NCBI RefSeq assembly: GCF_011927785.1
Contig: NZ_JAATJK010000001.1
Coordinates: 1,984,001 to 2,048,000 of the forward strand
Length of the DNA stretch: 64,000 nt
Reading direction: 5' to 3'
From: Micromonospora profundi
GTDB taxonomy: Bacteria > Actinomycetota > Actinomycetes > Mycobacteriales > Micromonosporaceae
A program made the position numbers and the translations under genes. This document shows positions 25,822 to 34,607 of this stretch, piece by piece; position 1 is the first letter of the stretch; every line of letters begins with the position of its first letter. A model generated the notes under the pieces. That model saw nothing but the letters and a program-made list of their open reading frames with translations. It had not been told where the DNA came from and made no database searches.

Positions 25822-26908
25822 CAGCTCCAGTACTCGCTAGGAGCACCTCGAGAAGCATCTCAACGCGCTTCCTCAAGCGTGCTGGCGTGTTTGTTCCAAT
25901 GCGAACGGCTTCATCGAACGCTTTGTCATCAAATAGCTTGGCGGTTCTCTTTCGTATATCGTCCCGGCGTCTAATGAGTTGGTTGTGCTTGCCGTGACCA
26001 ATCTCATTAAGCGCGATCATCTGTGCGTCGTACATCCCAGCTAGCGCCTGGTCTCGTCCCGGTCGTTTGAATGCTTCATTACCCCAAATGGCCTCAGCTG
26101 CCGTCATGCTGGCGACGAAGGCGCTATGCAAGTTGTATAGTGCCCCTTGCTCTGCAAACCGGTGCTTGAGCATGTAGTAGTCTAACGCCCCTCTGAGGTC
26201 CCCCCGGAACGTCTTCCACTCGCTCGCTAAGGCCAGGAAGCGCAGTACATACTCGGCATCAAGCATCTGTCGGAAGTTCGGCGACAGTGGGGGAAGTACC
26301 TTTAGTTGCTTGCGTAGGAAGGGGTTCTCCGCAAGGGCATAGATGAGGTCGTTAAGTGGCCCGCGATAGGCAACGTTCCTTATCTCCTGGGGGTTAAGGA
26401 TCTCCCCTCCAGTATTGAGGCGGAGAAACACCTCGTGTTTCAGATTCGGGTCGGACGCACGGAGTAGAGTAGTGGTACGAAGCGCTTTCATTCCTAGTGG
26501 ATTGCGAATCTCTGGAGGAAGTTGGTCGTATCGCAGGCCGTTGATCAGCGGAAGTCGCTCGAGGCCCCGAAGAGTGAGCTGATTTTGGAAAAAGGCCGCT
26601 ATTGATGTAAGGCGTTGCTTGCCGTCGATGACGGCGTAGCTTCCGAGGAGATCGCTATCTTCTGCCAAGTAGACCGGCGGGACTGGGATATTGGTAAGAA
26701 ATGATTCAATGAGAAGGGATTGTTTCTCCGCGCCCCACCGATCCCGCCGTTGGAAGTTGGGGGATACGTCAATGGCGCCACCTGCGACCAGGCTTGCTAG
26801 AGTCAGGAGCCCTTGGTCGGCAACTTCAATCACAGCTCCTTCCTGGGCTTGTCGGAAGGAGTGGATGGCCTCAGCCCGAGCGCTGTCGTCGGAGAATCCG
26901 TGAGTCAT
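25808..26908 (-). CDS. DUF262 (ParB/Srx-like fold) protein
   Basis: 366 aa from ATG 26908. DUF262 hallmarks: SPNFQRRDRW (49-58), VIDGKQRLTS (93-102, a variant of the usual DGQQR motif) and FLRLNTGG (161-168). GmrD-like DUF1524 HNH motifs are absent, so it is not a GmrSD-type single polypeptide. The DUF262 fold is related to ParB and binds or hydrolyses nucleotides in type IV restriction systems. Together with the overlapping HEPN gene it forms a two-gene unit: DUF262 as a sensor or NTPase and HEPN as the effector is the simplest model. An IS630 element lies 109 bp upstream. Confidence 0.83.
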   Translation of the reverse strand: MTHGFSDDSARAEAIHSFRQAQEGAVIEVADQGLLTLASLVAGGAIDVSPNFQRRDRWGAEKQSLLIESFLTNIPVPPVYLAEDSDLLGSYAVIDGKQRLTSIAAFFQNQLTLRGLERLPLINGLRYDQLPPEIRNPLGMKALRTTTLLRASDPNLKHEVFLRLNTGGEILNPQEIRNVAYRGPLNDLIYALAENPFLRKQLKVLPPLSPNFRQMLDAEYVLRFLALASEWKTFRGDLRGALDYYMLKHRFAEQGALYNLHSAFVASMTAAEAIWGNEAFKRPGRDQALAGMYDAQMIALNEIGHGKHNQLIRRRDDIRKRTAKLFDDKAFDEAVRIGTNTPARLRKRVEMLLEVLLASTGAGGDQ

Positions 26909-27017
26909 TGTGTGATCAGCTATCCGTTCAACCTGTGAGAAGCATCGTTATTAGGAGGTGCCGTCGACCTGCCCCTACCAGCTTAAAAAGGTACCAAGAC
27001 TCGGGATGCTTGAACTA

Positions 27018-28213
27018 GTGCCTCGTCTTTGAACGTTGATCGTGTAATCCGTTGGTTCTGAGGATGTGTCGGGCAGGCTGTCTCCCATCGTTTCTGGTCT
27101 GGGAGGTGGTGGCGTGGGTAGGCGCCCGGAGGTGTTCGTCCGGCAGGTGTCGATGGTCGAGGGTCAACGGTTGCAGCGGATCACTCGGACGGCGAAGGAC
27201 CCGGTGAAGCTGCGGCGGGCGATCGTGGTGCTGATGTCCGCCCAGGGACAGCCGGCCCCGGACATCGCTCATCTGCTCAAGGCCAGCGAGGACTACGTCC
27301 GCGACGTGATCCACGCGTTCAACGATCGGGGGTTCGACGCCCTGGACCCAAAATGGAGCGGGGGCGCACCGAGACGGATCGATGAGCAGACCCGCGACTG
27401 GATCTGCGTCATCGCCCGGTGCGACCCCCGTTTCCTCGGCCGACCCTTCTCCTGCTGGTCCCTGACCAAGCTGCGCGACTACCTCATCGCCGCCGGCCAC
27501 GTCACGACCATCAGCGTCGAGACCGTCCGCCGGATCCTGCACGAACGCGGCGTGACGTGGCAGGCCACCAAGACGTGGAAGGCCAGCACCGACCCCGACT
27601 TCACCACGAAGATGCGCCGGATCCTGGACCTCTACGACCACCCACCAGCAGATGGTCGGGTGTTGTCCGTCGACGAGTTCGGGCCGCTGAACCTGCAACC
27701 CCGACCCGGACGGGCCTGGCGGCCCGTCGCACACCCGGTGCGACTGCGGGCCACCTACACCCGCGACCAGGGCGTACGACACATGATCGCCGCCCTGGAC
27801 CTGACCACCGGCAAGCTGCACTACCGCATCCGCGACCGGAAACGATGGCGGGAGTTCCTCAGCTTCCTCAAGACACTGCGCGCCCGGTGGCCCGATGACC
27901 GGCTCTACCTGATCCTGGACAACTTCTCCCCACACAAGCACCCCGAGGTCCGCGCCTGGTGCACCGCCAACCAGATCGACCTGGTGTTCCTACCGACCTA
28001 CGCCTCCTGGCTGAACTGGATCGAGGCCGAATTCGCCGCCGTACGCTACTTCGCCCTCAACGGCACCGACCACCGCACCCACGCCGAGCAAGACACCGCC
28101 ATCGGCGCCTACATCCGCTGGCGCAACCAACACGCCCAACCCAAAACCGGATACGCGATCAACTCCAAGATCCGCCATCCCGATTACCCGTTCAAGGCCG
28201 CATGACGAGGCAC
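27018..28213 (+). mobile_element. Intact IS630-type insertion sequence, 1196 bp
   Basis: Terminal inverted repeats GTGCCTCGTC (27018-27027) and GACGAGGCAC (28204-28213) are perfect over 10 bp. They are flanked by TA on both sides (27016-27017 and 28214-28215), within CTAG at each end, exactly the target preference and duplication of IS630/Tc1-mariner elements. A single full-length transposase fills the element. Removing it would rejoin a simple intergenic sequence upstream of the DUF262 gene. Confidence 0.93.
27114..28205 (+). CDS. IS630-family transposase
   Basis: 363 aa from GTG 27114, chosen for GGGAGGTGG just upstream; the same frame could start at GTG 27066. N-terminal helix-turn-helix (APDIAHLLKASEDYVRDVIHAFNDRGFDAL), then the DDE nuclease: VLSVDEFGPL, LYLILDNFSPHKHPEV and SWLNWIEAEFAAVRYFAL. 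No frameshift is visible, so the element may be active. The stop overlaps the right inverted repeat, as is usual for compact IS630 members. Confidence 0.93.
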   Translation: MGRRPEVFVRQVSMVEGQRLQRITRTAKDPVKLRRAIVVLMSAQGQPAPDIAHLLKASEDYVRDVIHAFNDRGFDALDPKWSGGAPRRIDEQTRDWICVIARCDPRFLGRPFSCWSLTKLRDYLIAAGHVTTISVETVRRILHERGVTWQATKTWKASTDPDFTTKMRRILDLYDHPPADGRVLSVDEFGPLNLQPRPGRAWRPVAHPVRLRATYTRDQGVRHMIAALDLTTGKLHYRIRDRKRWREFLSFLKTLRARWPDDRLYLILDNFSPHKHPEVRAWCTANQIDLVFLPTYASWLNWIEAEFAAVRYFALNGTDHRTHAEQDTAIGAYIRWRNQHAQPKTGYAINSKIRHPDYPFKAA

Positions 28214-28414
28214 TAGCCCCTTGGCTGCGGGATCGGTACCCGCAACTCGCCTCTGTCTGCGAAGAGCAAATCTCTTTCATGAGATCAATTCGAGCGTCAG
28301 GCCCCCTTCGCCAGCAGTAGGAGGCGAGAGTACCTTGCGTGGATACCCAGAAGAAGATCGGCTACCTAGCGTTCACGTCGCCGCAGGGTCGGTAGGGACG
28401 TAAGAGAGTCCGAC

Positions 28415-28699
28415 GTGCGCAGGTGGCCTGCGGAGGTGGTACCGCATCCGCAGGATTCGCAGACGTTTGCGTGGTGGTTGAACTGGGTGGACCTGGACAA
28501 GTCAGAGCACCGGACGGTGTCGTTGCCCTATGAGCTTCTGGCTGCTCTGCGGCTGAGCCATCTCGATCTGCCTGGCCCACGACGATCCCAGTATGGACGC
28601 AGCGGTACGCGATGCGTGGCAACGCTGCCGACGCGTCCGGGCACTCCACGTAGTCCAGCGGACGGTCTGCAGGTGTACCGTCCAAGCGTGCGGGGATAG
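28415..28699 (+). CDS. Doubtful small reading frame, possibly frameshifted
   Basis: GTG 28415 opens VRRWPAEVVPHPQDSQTFAW and continues plausibly to LPYELLAALRLSHLDL at about residue 53, after which the composition becomes arginine/proline-rich. The +1 frame from about 28580 reads AHDDPSMDAAVRDAWQRCRR, which looks more protein-like, so the true gene may be broken by a frameshift. No family is recognised. The remaining flank, 28216-28414, holds nothing supported. Confidence 0.3.
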   Translation: MRRWPAEVVPHPQDSQTFAWWLNWVDLDKSEHRTVSLPYELLAALRLSHLDLPGPRRSQYGRSGTRCVATLPTRPGTPRSPADGLQVYRPSVRG

Positions 28700-28747
28700 G
28701 GGCCGGTGGGCGCTAACTCAGTCAACTACCTGGGAGTGGGCGACGGC

Positions 28748-29938
28748 ATGGTGAAGAAGCCGGACACCATCGGGGCCAGGATCCGGTACTGGCGGATGCG
28801 CCGTGGCGGGATGACTCAGGCCGTCCTCGCCGGACTCGCTGGCGTCACCCAGTCCTACGTGTCACAGGTCGAGTCGGGCCGGAAGACGATCGACCGTCGC
28901 TCCACCCTGGTCGCACTCGCTGCCGCACTCCAGGTCACTGTGGCCGACCTGCTCGGCCAGGGTACCGAGCCCGGCGACCCGGCCCGCGAGAGCGCCGCCG
29001 AGTGCGTGCCAGCCATCTGGTCCGCCCTGATCGAGATCGAGGACGGCGAGCGCCGCCAGTCGACCTACGCAGCAGATCGGCTGACCGCCGAGATCGCCCG
29101 CGCCGAACAGCTCCGCACCTCCTGCAACTATCCGGCGATGGCTCGTTTACTTCCAAACCTCCTGCTCGAAGCCGCAGCCGTAGGCGGCACCGCGCTCGTC
29201 CAGGTGGCCTATCAAGCCTCTACCTGCCTGCGGAACCTCGGACACCGGCATCTGGCTCTCAATGCTGCCCGGCTCTCCGGGACGGTCGCCGAGGACGCTG
29301 AGGATCCAGCGTGGATCGCAGCATCTCGTTTCGCCTACGCGCAGAGCTTGCCGATCGAGTCCGCGCCCGTCGCGGCCCGTGCTGCGGACCGGTCCCTGGC
29401 CGAGCTTCAAGCCGACGCCGCAGACGAGCGAGTACGACAAATGCTCGGCCAGCTCCACCTCTCCGCTGCGCTGACCTCGGCGGTGAGCGGTCGTCTGGAT
29501 GTCACCCGCGACCACCTCGCGGAGGCAGCTCGCGAGGCGGCGACCCTCGGGGATCCGGCCGACGGCGCTGGCTTCAACGGCTGTGGGTTCGGACCGACCA
29601 ACGTCGGGCTGTGGGAGATGTCCATCGCGGCTGAGCAGGGCGAGTCCGGCCGGGTCATTGAGCTTTCTCGAACGGTGCGACCGCAGGTACTCATGGCATC
29701 GATCCGCCAACAGTCCTATTGGCTCGACCTCGGTCGCGCCCTAGCGGACGGCGGTCGCCGTGACGTTGGGGCACTAGCCGCATTCGTCCAGGCCGAGCAA
29801 GCCGCACCGATCCCGTTCGCCATCAACCCCCTCGCCCGCGATGCCGTGGTGACCCTGGCCCAGCGTGCCCAGCGCCGAGCCATCCCCGACGACTTGCGCC
29901 TGCTCGCCGGCCGCATCGGCATCAACCTGGCCGCATAA
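28748..29938 (+). CDS. XRE-family regulator with TPR-like C-terminal region
   Basis: 396 aa from ATG 28748; an in-frame GTG at 28706 would add 14 residues. Helix-turn-helix at about 9-66: RIRYWRMRRGGMTQAVLAGLAGVTQSYVSQVESGRKTIDRRSTLVALAAAL. The rest is alanine-rich helical repeat sequence of the kind found in large actinomycete XRE/TPR regulators, which sense a signal peptide or metabolite through the repeats. No target is evident. A second regulator of the same type follows 272 nt downstream. Confidence 0.88.
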   Translation: MVKKPDTIGARIRYWRMRRGGMTQAVLAGLAGVTQSYVSQVESGRKTIDRRSTLVALAAALQVTVADLLGQGTEPGDPARESAAECVPAIWSALIEIEDGERRQSTYAADRLTAEIARAEQLRTSCNYPAMARLLPNLLLEAAAVGGTALVQVAYQASTCLRNLGHRHLALNAARLSGTVAEDAEDPAWIAASRFAYAQSLPIESAPVAARAADRSLAELQADAADERVRQMLGQLHLSAALTSAVSGRLDVTRDHLAEAAREAATLGDPADGAGFNGCGFGPTNVGLWEMSIAAEQGESGRVIELSRTVRPQVLMASIRQQSYWLDLGRALADGGRRDVGALAAFVQAEQAAPIPFAINPLARDAVVTLAQRAQRRAIPDDLRLLAGRIGINLAA

Positions 29939-30061
29939 CTGCCAGTAATCACCGCATTACCTGTTCGCCCTACTGTCCGGTCTGGGATGCGAGCGCGTCC
30001 CGTTGGCCCGGCGCGGCGGGATCGATAGCGAGCCGCCCGGCCTCGACCGGAGGAGGCGGGG

Positions 30062-30223
30062 ATGAGCGGTCAGGACGACAACGCTCCGGAGAACGATGAC
30101 GAGGCCGCCGAGCGGGAGGCCGCCAAACAGCGCCTCCTCGCTCAGGCCGAGGCGGAGCGCGTACCCGTGGAGGACACGACCCGCGCGGTCCCGGACCGGC
30201 GGTGGCGGCGTGACCAGCGATGA
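30062..30223 (+). CDS. Small acidic protein, 53 aa
   Basis: ATG 30062 follows GGAGGCGGGG. The peptide MSGQDDNAPENDDEAAEREA and onwards is highly charged with a helical middle (REAAKQRLLAQAEAER). Its stop lies 14 nt inside the next gene, so it is coupled to the XRE regulator and could modulate it. No family is recognised; it is too short for a confident call. Confidence 0.5.
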   Translation: MSGQDDNAPENDDEAAEREAAKQRLLAQAEAERVPVEDTTRAVPDRRWRRDQR

Positions 30224-31424
30224 CCTCCCCATCGGCCGGCGGGTGGCCCGCTGGCGGGTACGGCGACAGATGACGCAGCAGATGCTCGCCGACCGGCTGC
30301 GCAGGTCGAAGTCCTGGGTGGACAAGATCGAGCGGGGCGCTCGCGCCCTGGACCGGTACTCGGTGATCCAGGAGTTGGCCGACGTGCTGCGGGTCGATCC
30401 GGAGGTGCTGCTCGGCCAGCCGCAGGGCACCCCGGCGAGCACGCCGGACGGGGTGGACGACATCCGGGCCGCTCTCGCCCGCTACGACACCCCGCAGGCT
30501 CCACCACGGACAGACGAGTTGAGAAGGCAGGTCGGGCACGCGTGGTTGACCTATCAGCACGCGCACTACGGGCAGTTGCTGCGGGTGCTGCCGGGTCTGC
30601 TCGACGCCGCCCAGGGCGCGGGGCCGGCGGAGCTGCTGGTGCAGGCGTACCGGATCACCTCGTCGCTGCTGGTGAAGCTCGGCGAGGACGACCTCGCCTG
30701 GCTGGCCGCCGACCGCGCGATGTCCGCCGCCGGCGACGGCCCGCTGCTCGCGGCGACGGCGACCATCTCGGTGGGCCAGGCGCTCCGTGCGCAGGACCGC
30801 GACCGCCTGGCCCTGGCCGTGCTGCTTCCCGCCGCCAACCGCGTCCTCCCACAGTCGTCCCACTGTGGTGATCAAGAGAGTGGCGATCGCACTGCCCGCA
30901 AAATTCTTGATCACCAAGGTCAGGGCGAGCACAGGGGGAGGGCGGTGGTTGGGACGTTGCTGGTTCAGGCCGCCCTCGCCGCCGCCGGCTGCGGCGAGCA
31001 CCGCCGCGCCGACGAGCTGACCGACCGGGCCGCGGGCGTCGCCGCAAACCTTCGGGGGTACGACGACACGCACCGCACCAGTTTCGGGCCGGTCGCCGTC
31101 GAGCTGGCTCGGGTGCTGGTGGTGGCCTCGCGGGGTGATGCCGTCGAGGCGGTGCGGCGGCACGCGATAGTGGTGCGGCGGGAGGGGTGGCGGCGGTTGC
31201 CGGCCGAGTATCGGGGTGCGTACCTGGTCGACGCCGCGCGGGCGTACCTCCAGGTGGGTGACGTGCGCGGGGCGGCGCGGGCGCTGGTGGACGCGGACAG
31301 TGTCGCGCCGGGTGAGGTTCGGTGCCGGCCGTTGGCGCGTACCGTGATCGCCGATGTTGCCCGCGCGCAGCCGGCGCCGGCCGGTGTGGCGCGACTGGCG
31401 ACCTTGGTCGGTCTGACCCGCTGA
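30210..31424 (+). CDS. Second XRE-family regulator with TPR-like region
   Basis: 404 aa from GTG 30210. Helix-turn-helix: RRVARWRVRRQMTQQMLADRLRRSKSWVDKIERGARALDRYSVIQELADVL (about 9-60). Helical repeats follow to the end (ARLATLVGLTR). At residues 219-236 the repeats are interrupted by CGDQESGDRTARKILDHQ, encoded by an in-frame 51-bp palindromic insertion, which may damage the fold. Degenerate pieces of this gene's 3' half recur at 41476-41800 and 44141-44188, pointing to past duplication. Confidence 0.85.
   Translation: MTSDDLPIGRRVARWRVRRQMTQQMLADRLRRSKSWVDKIERGARALDRYSVIQELADVLRVDPEVLLGQPQGTPASTPDGVDDIRAALARYDTPQAPPRTDELRRQVGHAWLTYQHAHYGQLLRVLPGLLDAAQGAGPAELLVQAYRITSSLLVKLGEDDLAWLAADRAMSAAGDGPLLAATATISVGQALRAQDRDRLALAVLLPAANRVLPQSSHCGDQESGDRTARKILDHQGQGEHRGRAVVGTLLVQAALAAAGCGEHRRADELTDRAAGVAANLRGYDDTHRTSFGPVAVELARVLVVASRGDAVEAVRRHAIVVRREGWRRLPAEYRGAYLVDAARAYLQVGDVRGAARALVDADSVAPGEVRCRPLARTVIADVARAQPAPAGVARLATLVGLTR
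30866..30916. repeat. 51-bp palindromic element inserted in frame
   Basis: TGGTGATCAAGA (30866-30877) and TCTTGATCACCA (30905-30916) are perfect 12-bp inverted arms around a lower-GC core containing GCGATCGC and AAAATT. The length is a multiple of three, so the regulator frame is kept. The composition differs from the gene on both sides, and the paralogous fragment at 41476 lacks it, which supports insertion. Confidence 0.78.
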
Positions 31425-31535
31425 CCGCCGCTGCGACAGGGGCAGGGGTGCACGCTAGGGCCCGCACGGCGATGTCGGCCGAGGTGTGCAGGTCTTTGCG
31501 ACGGGACCCGCCATTCACCTTCCCCGGTTCACGTG

Positions 31536-31889
31536 TCATGCGGTTGAGGAGGGTGCCTTCGCGGCGCCACGGGTAGGGCCGTGTTCGCGGAGCATGGTCA
31601 GCAGGCCGGGAAAGCGTTGGTCCACCTCGGCGTAGCGCAGCGTGACGAGTCGGCGTGTGCCGTTGACGCGCGTGCGGATCAGGCCGGCATCGCGCAGGAC
31701 CTTGATGTGGTGCGACAGCGTTGACTTGCCGATGGTGACGCCAGTGTCCTTGAGGACGTCGCTGCCGCAGGTCCAGTCCCCAGCGGCGTCGAGGGCGCGC
31801 ACGAGCGTAAGCCGCACCGGGTCGGCAAGCGCGCTGAGCACGACGTCGATCGTCACGGTCTCGATGGCGGGTTCGATCACCTCGGTCAC
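31536..31889 (-). CDS. ArsR-family repressor, divergent from an oxidoreductase
   Basis: 117 aa from GTG 31889. Winged helix: VVLSALADPVRLTLVRALDAAGDWTC, DTGVTIGKSTLSHHIKVLRDAGLIRTRVNGTRRLVTLRYAEVDQRFPGLL. The single cysteine near the recognition region (WTCGSD) is a possible redox switch, as in some quinone-responsive ArsR proteins, but this is inference. It faces the MDR oxidoreductase gene across 98 bp containing a palindromic operator, so it probably represses both. Confidence 0.9.
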   Translation of the reverse strand: MTEVIEPAIETVTIDVVLSALADPVRLTLVRALDAAGDWTCGSDVLKDTGVTIGKSTLSHHIKVLRDAGLIRTRVNGTRRLVTLRYAEVDQRFPGLLTMLREHGPTRGAAKAPSSTA

Positions 31890-31935
31890 GAGACGAAGCC
31901 TAGCCAGAAGTTGCGAAAAGTTCGACTCCCATCGT

Positions 31936-31959
31936 ACTGTTCGACGCGCCTCGAACAGT
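31936..31959. promoter_or_regulatory. Palindromic operator between ArsR and MDR genes
   Basis: ACTGTTCGA (31936-31944) and TCGAACAGT (31951-31959) are perfect inverted arms with spacer CGCGCC. Further GTTCGA/TCGAAC half-sites flank it at about 31919 and 31969, suggesting cooperative binding. It lies 29 nt before the MDR start and 47 nt from the repressor start. Confidence 0.8.
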
Positions 31960-31987
31960 TCGATGCAGATCGAACATTGGATGGATC

Positions 31988-33007
31988 ATGAAGGCGATCA
32001 TCTACCGCGACAACGGCGGTCCTGACGTTCTCCAACTCGTCGAGCGTGACGGGCCCACGCCCGCACCCGGCGAAGTCCGCGTCCGGGTTGCCGTGTCCGG
32101 GGTCAACCCGGCCGACTGGCAGGCCCGCTCCGGCGTCGCCCACCGCAAGATGTTCTCCGAGATCACCCCGCACCTCGACGGTGCCGGTGTGATCGACGCC
32201 GTCGGTGACGGCGTCGACCCGAGCCGGGTCGGTCAGCGGGTGTGGCTGTTCATGGCCGCCGCGGGGCGGCCCACCGGCACCGCCGCCGAGTTCACCGTCG
32301 TACCCGCCGATCAGGCCGTGCCGCTGCCAGACGAGGCCAGCTTCGACGTCGGCGCCTCGCTCGGCGTTCCCGCACTCACCGCACACCGCGCACTCACCGT
32401 CGCCGAGGACGGGCCACGCCGCCTTCACCCCGGCGTACTCGACGGCAAGGTGGTGCTCGCCGCCGGCGGGGCCGGCGCGGTCGGGCACGCAGTGATCCAG
32501 CTCGCCCGATGGGCCGGCGCCACCGTGATCGGCACGGTCAGCGGCCCGCAGAAGGCGAAGCTCGCCATCGCGGCTGGCGCCCACCACGTCATCAACTATC
32601 GCGAGGGCGACCCGGCCGCCGCCACCCGCGCGATCGCCCCGGACGGCGTCGACATCGTCGCCGAGGTGGCGCTGGGCGCGAACCTAGCACTGGATCTGGC
32701 CGTGCTGCGTACCCGCGGCACGATCGCGACGTACGCCAACCAGGGCGGACATGCGGTCGAACTGAACGTGGGGCAGAACATGGTGCTGAACACGCGCCTA
32801 CAGTTCCTGGTGCTCTATACGGCTGGCCCGCAGGCGCGCGCCGCAGCCGTCGAGGACGTCGCCGCCGCCATCCGCGACGGCGCCCTGCCGGTCGGCGAAG
32901 AACACGGCCTGCCACTGCACCGCTTCCCGCTGCACCGCACCGCCGACGCTCACCGAGCGGTGGAGGCCGGCGCGGTCGGCAAGGTACTGGTAGACGTCAC
33001 GCCCTGA
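31988..33007 (+). CDS. Zinc-free MDR-family NADPH:quinone oxidoreductase
   Basis: 339 aa from ATG 31988. Typical start MKAIIYRDNGGPDVLQLVE, substrate-side VSGVNPADWQARSG and nucleotide-binding AAGGAGAVGHAVIQLARWAGA (about 159-179). The cysteine ligands of zinc alcohol dehydrogenases are absent, so it is of the quinone reductase type, reducing quinones or enals with NADPH in the cytoplasm. Regulation by the divergent ArsR is likely. A truncated relative lies at 38250-38455. Confidence 0.92.
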   Translation: MKAIIYRDNGGPDVLQLVERDGPTPAPGEVRVRVAVSGVNPADWQARSGVAHRKMFSEITPHLDGAGVIDAVGDGVDPSRVGQRVWLFMAAAGRPTGTAAEFTVVPADQAVPLPDEASFDVGASLGVPALTAHRALTVAEDGPRRLHPGVLDGKVVLAAGGAGAVGHAVIQLARWAGATVIGTVSGPQKAKLAIAAGAHHVINYREGDPAAATRAIAPDGVDIVAEVALGANLALDLAVLRTRGTIATYANQGGHAVELNVGQNMVLNTRLQFLVLYTAGPQARAAAVEDVAAAIRDGALPVGEEHGLPLHRFPLHRTADAHRAVEAGAVGKVLVDVTP

Positions 33008-33135
33008 AGTTCAACCATCTACCGCATCTCCGACTCGCATCGGCTGCCGGTCCGCTCATCGGCTCCGCGTGCCACAGGATGTCGGGAGGAACTACGGCAC
33101 GTGATGGCACATCGCTTGACGGCCCGCACGATCGG

Positions 33136-33197
33136 CGGCATGTCCGGGCGCTGAGGGCGCCGCCTTGCCATGACCGAATAGCGAGCGGATCGCGGCA
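33136..33197 (+). repeat. Dispersed repeat, degenerate copy 1
   Basis: Starts CGGCATGTCCGG and ends GCGGATCGCGGCA, matching the two ends of the copies at 34608, 35492 and 37244; the middle is diverged. The match continues past the end as GAAGAGGATGTGTAG. It lies in the 332-bp gap between the MDR and epoxide hydrolase genes, which otherwise shows no supported gene. Confidence 0.6.
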
Positions 33198-33339
33198 GAA
33201 GAGGATGTGTAGGATGACCCGCGTCAGCGATGAGGGGAGGTGAGCCCGGTGAACACCCAATGTCACGTCTGGGCGCTCCACCCGGCTATCTCTGTCCGCT
33301 GACCTCGCGTCGGGGAGCGCCCTCCTAGCCGGAGGAACA

Positions 33340-34491
33340 ATGACCTTCTCCCCGTTCCGTATCGATGTATCCGACGAGGTACTCGACGACCTGCGGGCCC
33401 GACTGGCCCGTAGCCGCTTCACCGCCCGCAGCGGCGACCAGCCGTGGCAGGCCGGCACGGACCCCGACTACCTGCGGCACCTGCTGTCCTACTGGCTCGA
33501 CGGGTTCGACTGGCGTGCCCGGGAAGTCGAACTCAACGCACTGCCGCATTACCAGGCCCAGATCGGCGGCCGGCGCATGCACTTCCTTCGCGTACCCGGG
33601 GTGCGTCCGGCAGGCGCGCCCGCGCCGCTGCCGCTGATCCTGAGCCACGGCTGGCCCAGCAGCTTCGTCGAGATGCTGCCGCTGGTCGATCGCCTGACCA
33701 ACCCCGCTCGCCACGGGGGCGACCCCGCCGACGCGTTCGATGTGGTGGTTCCCTCGCTGCCAGGCTTTCTGTACTCGGAGCTGCCGAAGGGTCCGCTCAC
33801 CCGCGCTGCGCTGGCGCAGACGCTGCACCTGTTGATGACCGACGTCCTTGGCTACCAGCGTTACGGCGCCTTCGGTGGCGATGTCGGCGGCGTGGTCACC
33901 GGTTGGCTGGGCGCTCTGTACCCCGAGCAGGTGGCCGGCATTCACATGATCCACCCACCGTTCCCGGCCAGCTTCGACTCCCACCCGCTGTCGCCCGCCG
34001 AGCAGGCGTATCTCGACGCCGAAGCGGCGTACGACCAAACCGATGGCGGCTACAGCGCCATCATGGGCACCCGGCCGGACACCATCGCCGCGGCGCTGGT
34101 CGACTCGCCGGCCGGACTGGCCGCCTGGCTCGTCGACAAGTACCGAGACTGGAGCGACAACCACGGGGACCTGGAAAGCCGGTTCGACCGGGATACCCTG
34201 CTCACGACCATCACTCTGTACTGGGCGAGCGGCGCGATCGGCTCCTCGTTCCGGCAGTACTTCGACTTCGACCACAACAGTCCACGACCTGACATCACCG
34301 TGCCGGCCGCGTTCACGGTGAGCACCGAACCGTCGCAGGCCAACTTCCCGCGCGAGATCGCCGAACGCGCCTGCACCGACATCCGGCACTGGAGCGAGCC
34401 AGGTAGGGGAGGACACTTCATGCCGCTGGAGGAACCGGACCTGCTCGCCGACGAACTGAGGCAGTTCTTCACGTCGCTCCGCCCGTACTGA
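33340..34491 (+). CDS. Epoxide hydrolase, EHN-domain alpha/beta hydrolase
   Basis: 383 aa from ATG 33340 with GGAGGAAC upstream. An N-terminal EHN segment (FRIDVSDEVLDDLRARLARSRF) precedes the alpha/beta hydrolase core: oxyanion motif LSHGWPSSFVEMLP, nucleophile Asp in FGGDVGGVVTGWLG and the catalytic His in GRGGHFMPLEEPDLL. The family opens epoxides to diols, as microsomal-type epoxide hydrolases do. Members are common in secondary metabolism and detoxification. It is a single gene bracketed by copies of a dispersed repeat. Confidence 0.92.
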   Translation: MTFSPFRIDVSDEVLDDLRARLARSRFTARSGDQPWQAGTDPDYLRHLLSYWLDGFDWRAREVELNALPHYQAQIGGRRMHFLRVPGVRPAGAPAPLPLILSHGWPSSFVEMLPLVDRLTNPARHGGDPADAFDVVVPSLPGFLYSELPKGPLTRAALAQTLHLLMTDVLGYQRYGAFGGDVGGVVTGWLGALYPEQVAGIHMIHPPFPASFDSHPLSPAEQAYLDAEAAYDQTDGGYSAIMGTRPDTIAAALVDSPAGLAAWLVDKYRDWSDNHGDLESRFDRDTLLTTITLYWASGAIGSSFRQYFDFDHNSPRPDITVPAAFTVSTEPSQANFPREIAERACTDIRHWSEPGRGGHFMPLEEPDLLADELRQFFTSLRPY

Positions 34492-34607
34492 TCAGCAAGG
34501 GAGCCGGGTCACACCGGCCCGGCTCCCGCTGCCGGGTTCCGCATGCATCGATCGAGAAGCTACCCGTGAACGCCGTTCCGTTCAACGCACCTGTCAAACG
34601 CCCTCAA

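Noticed and set aside
25808..26908. GmrSD-type type IV restriction enzyme
   Set aside because: The DUF262 protein ends without DUF1524/HNH motifs, and the neighbour is HEPN-like rather than GmrD-like.
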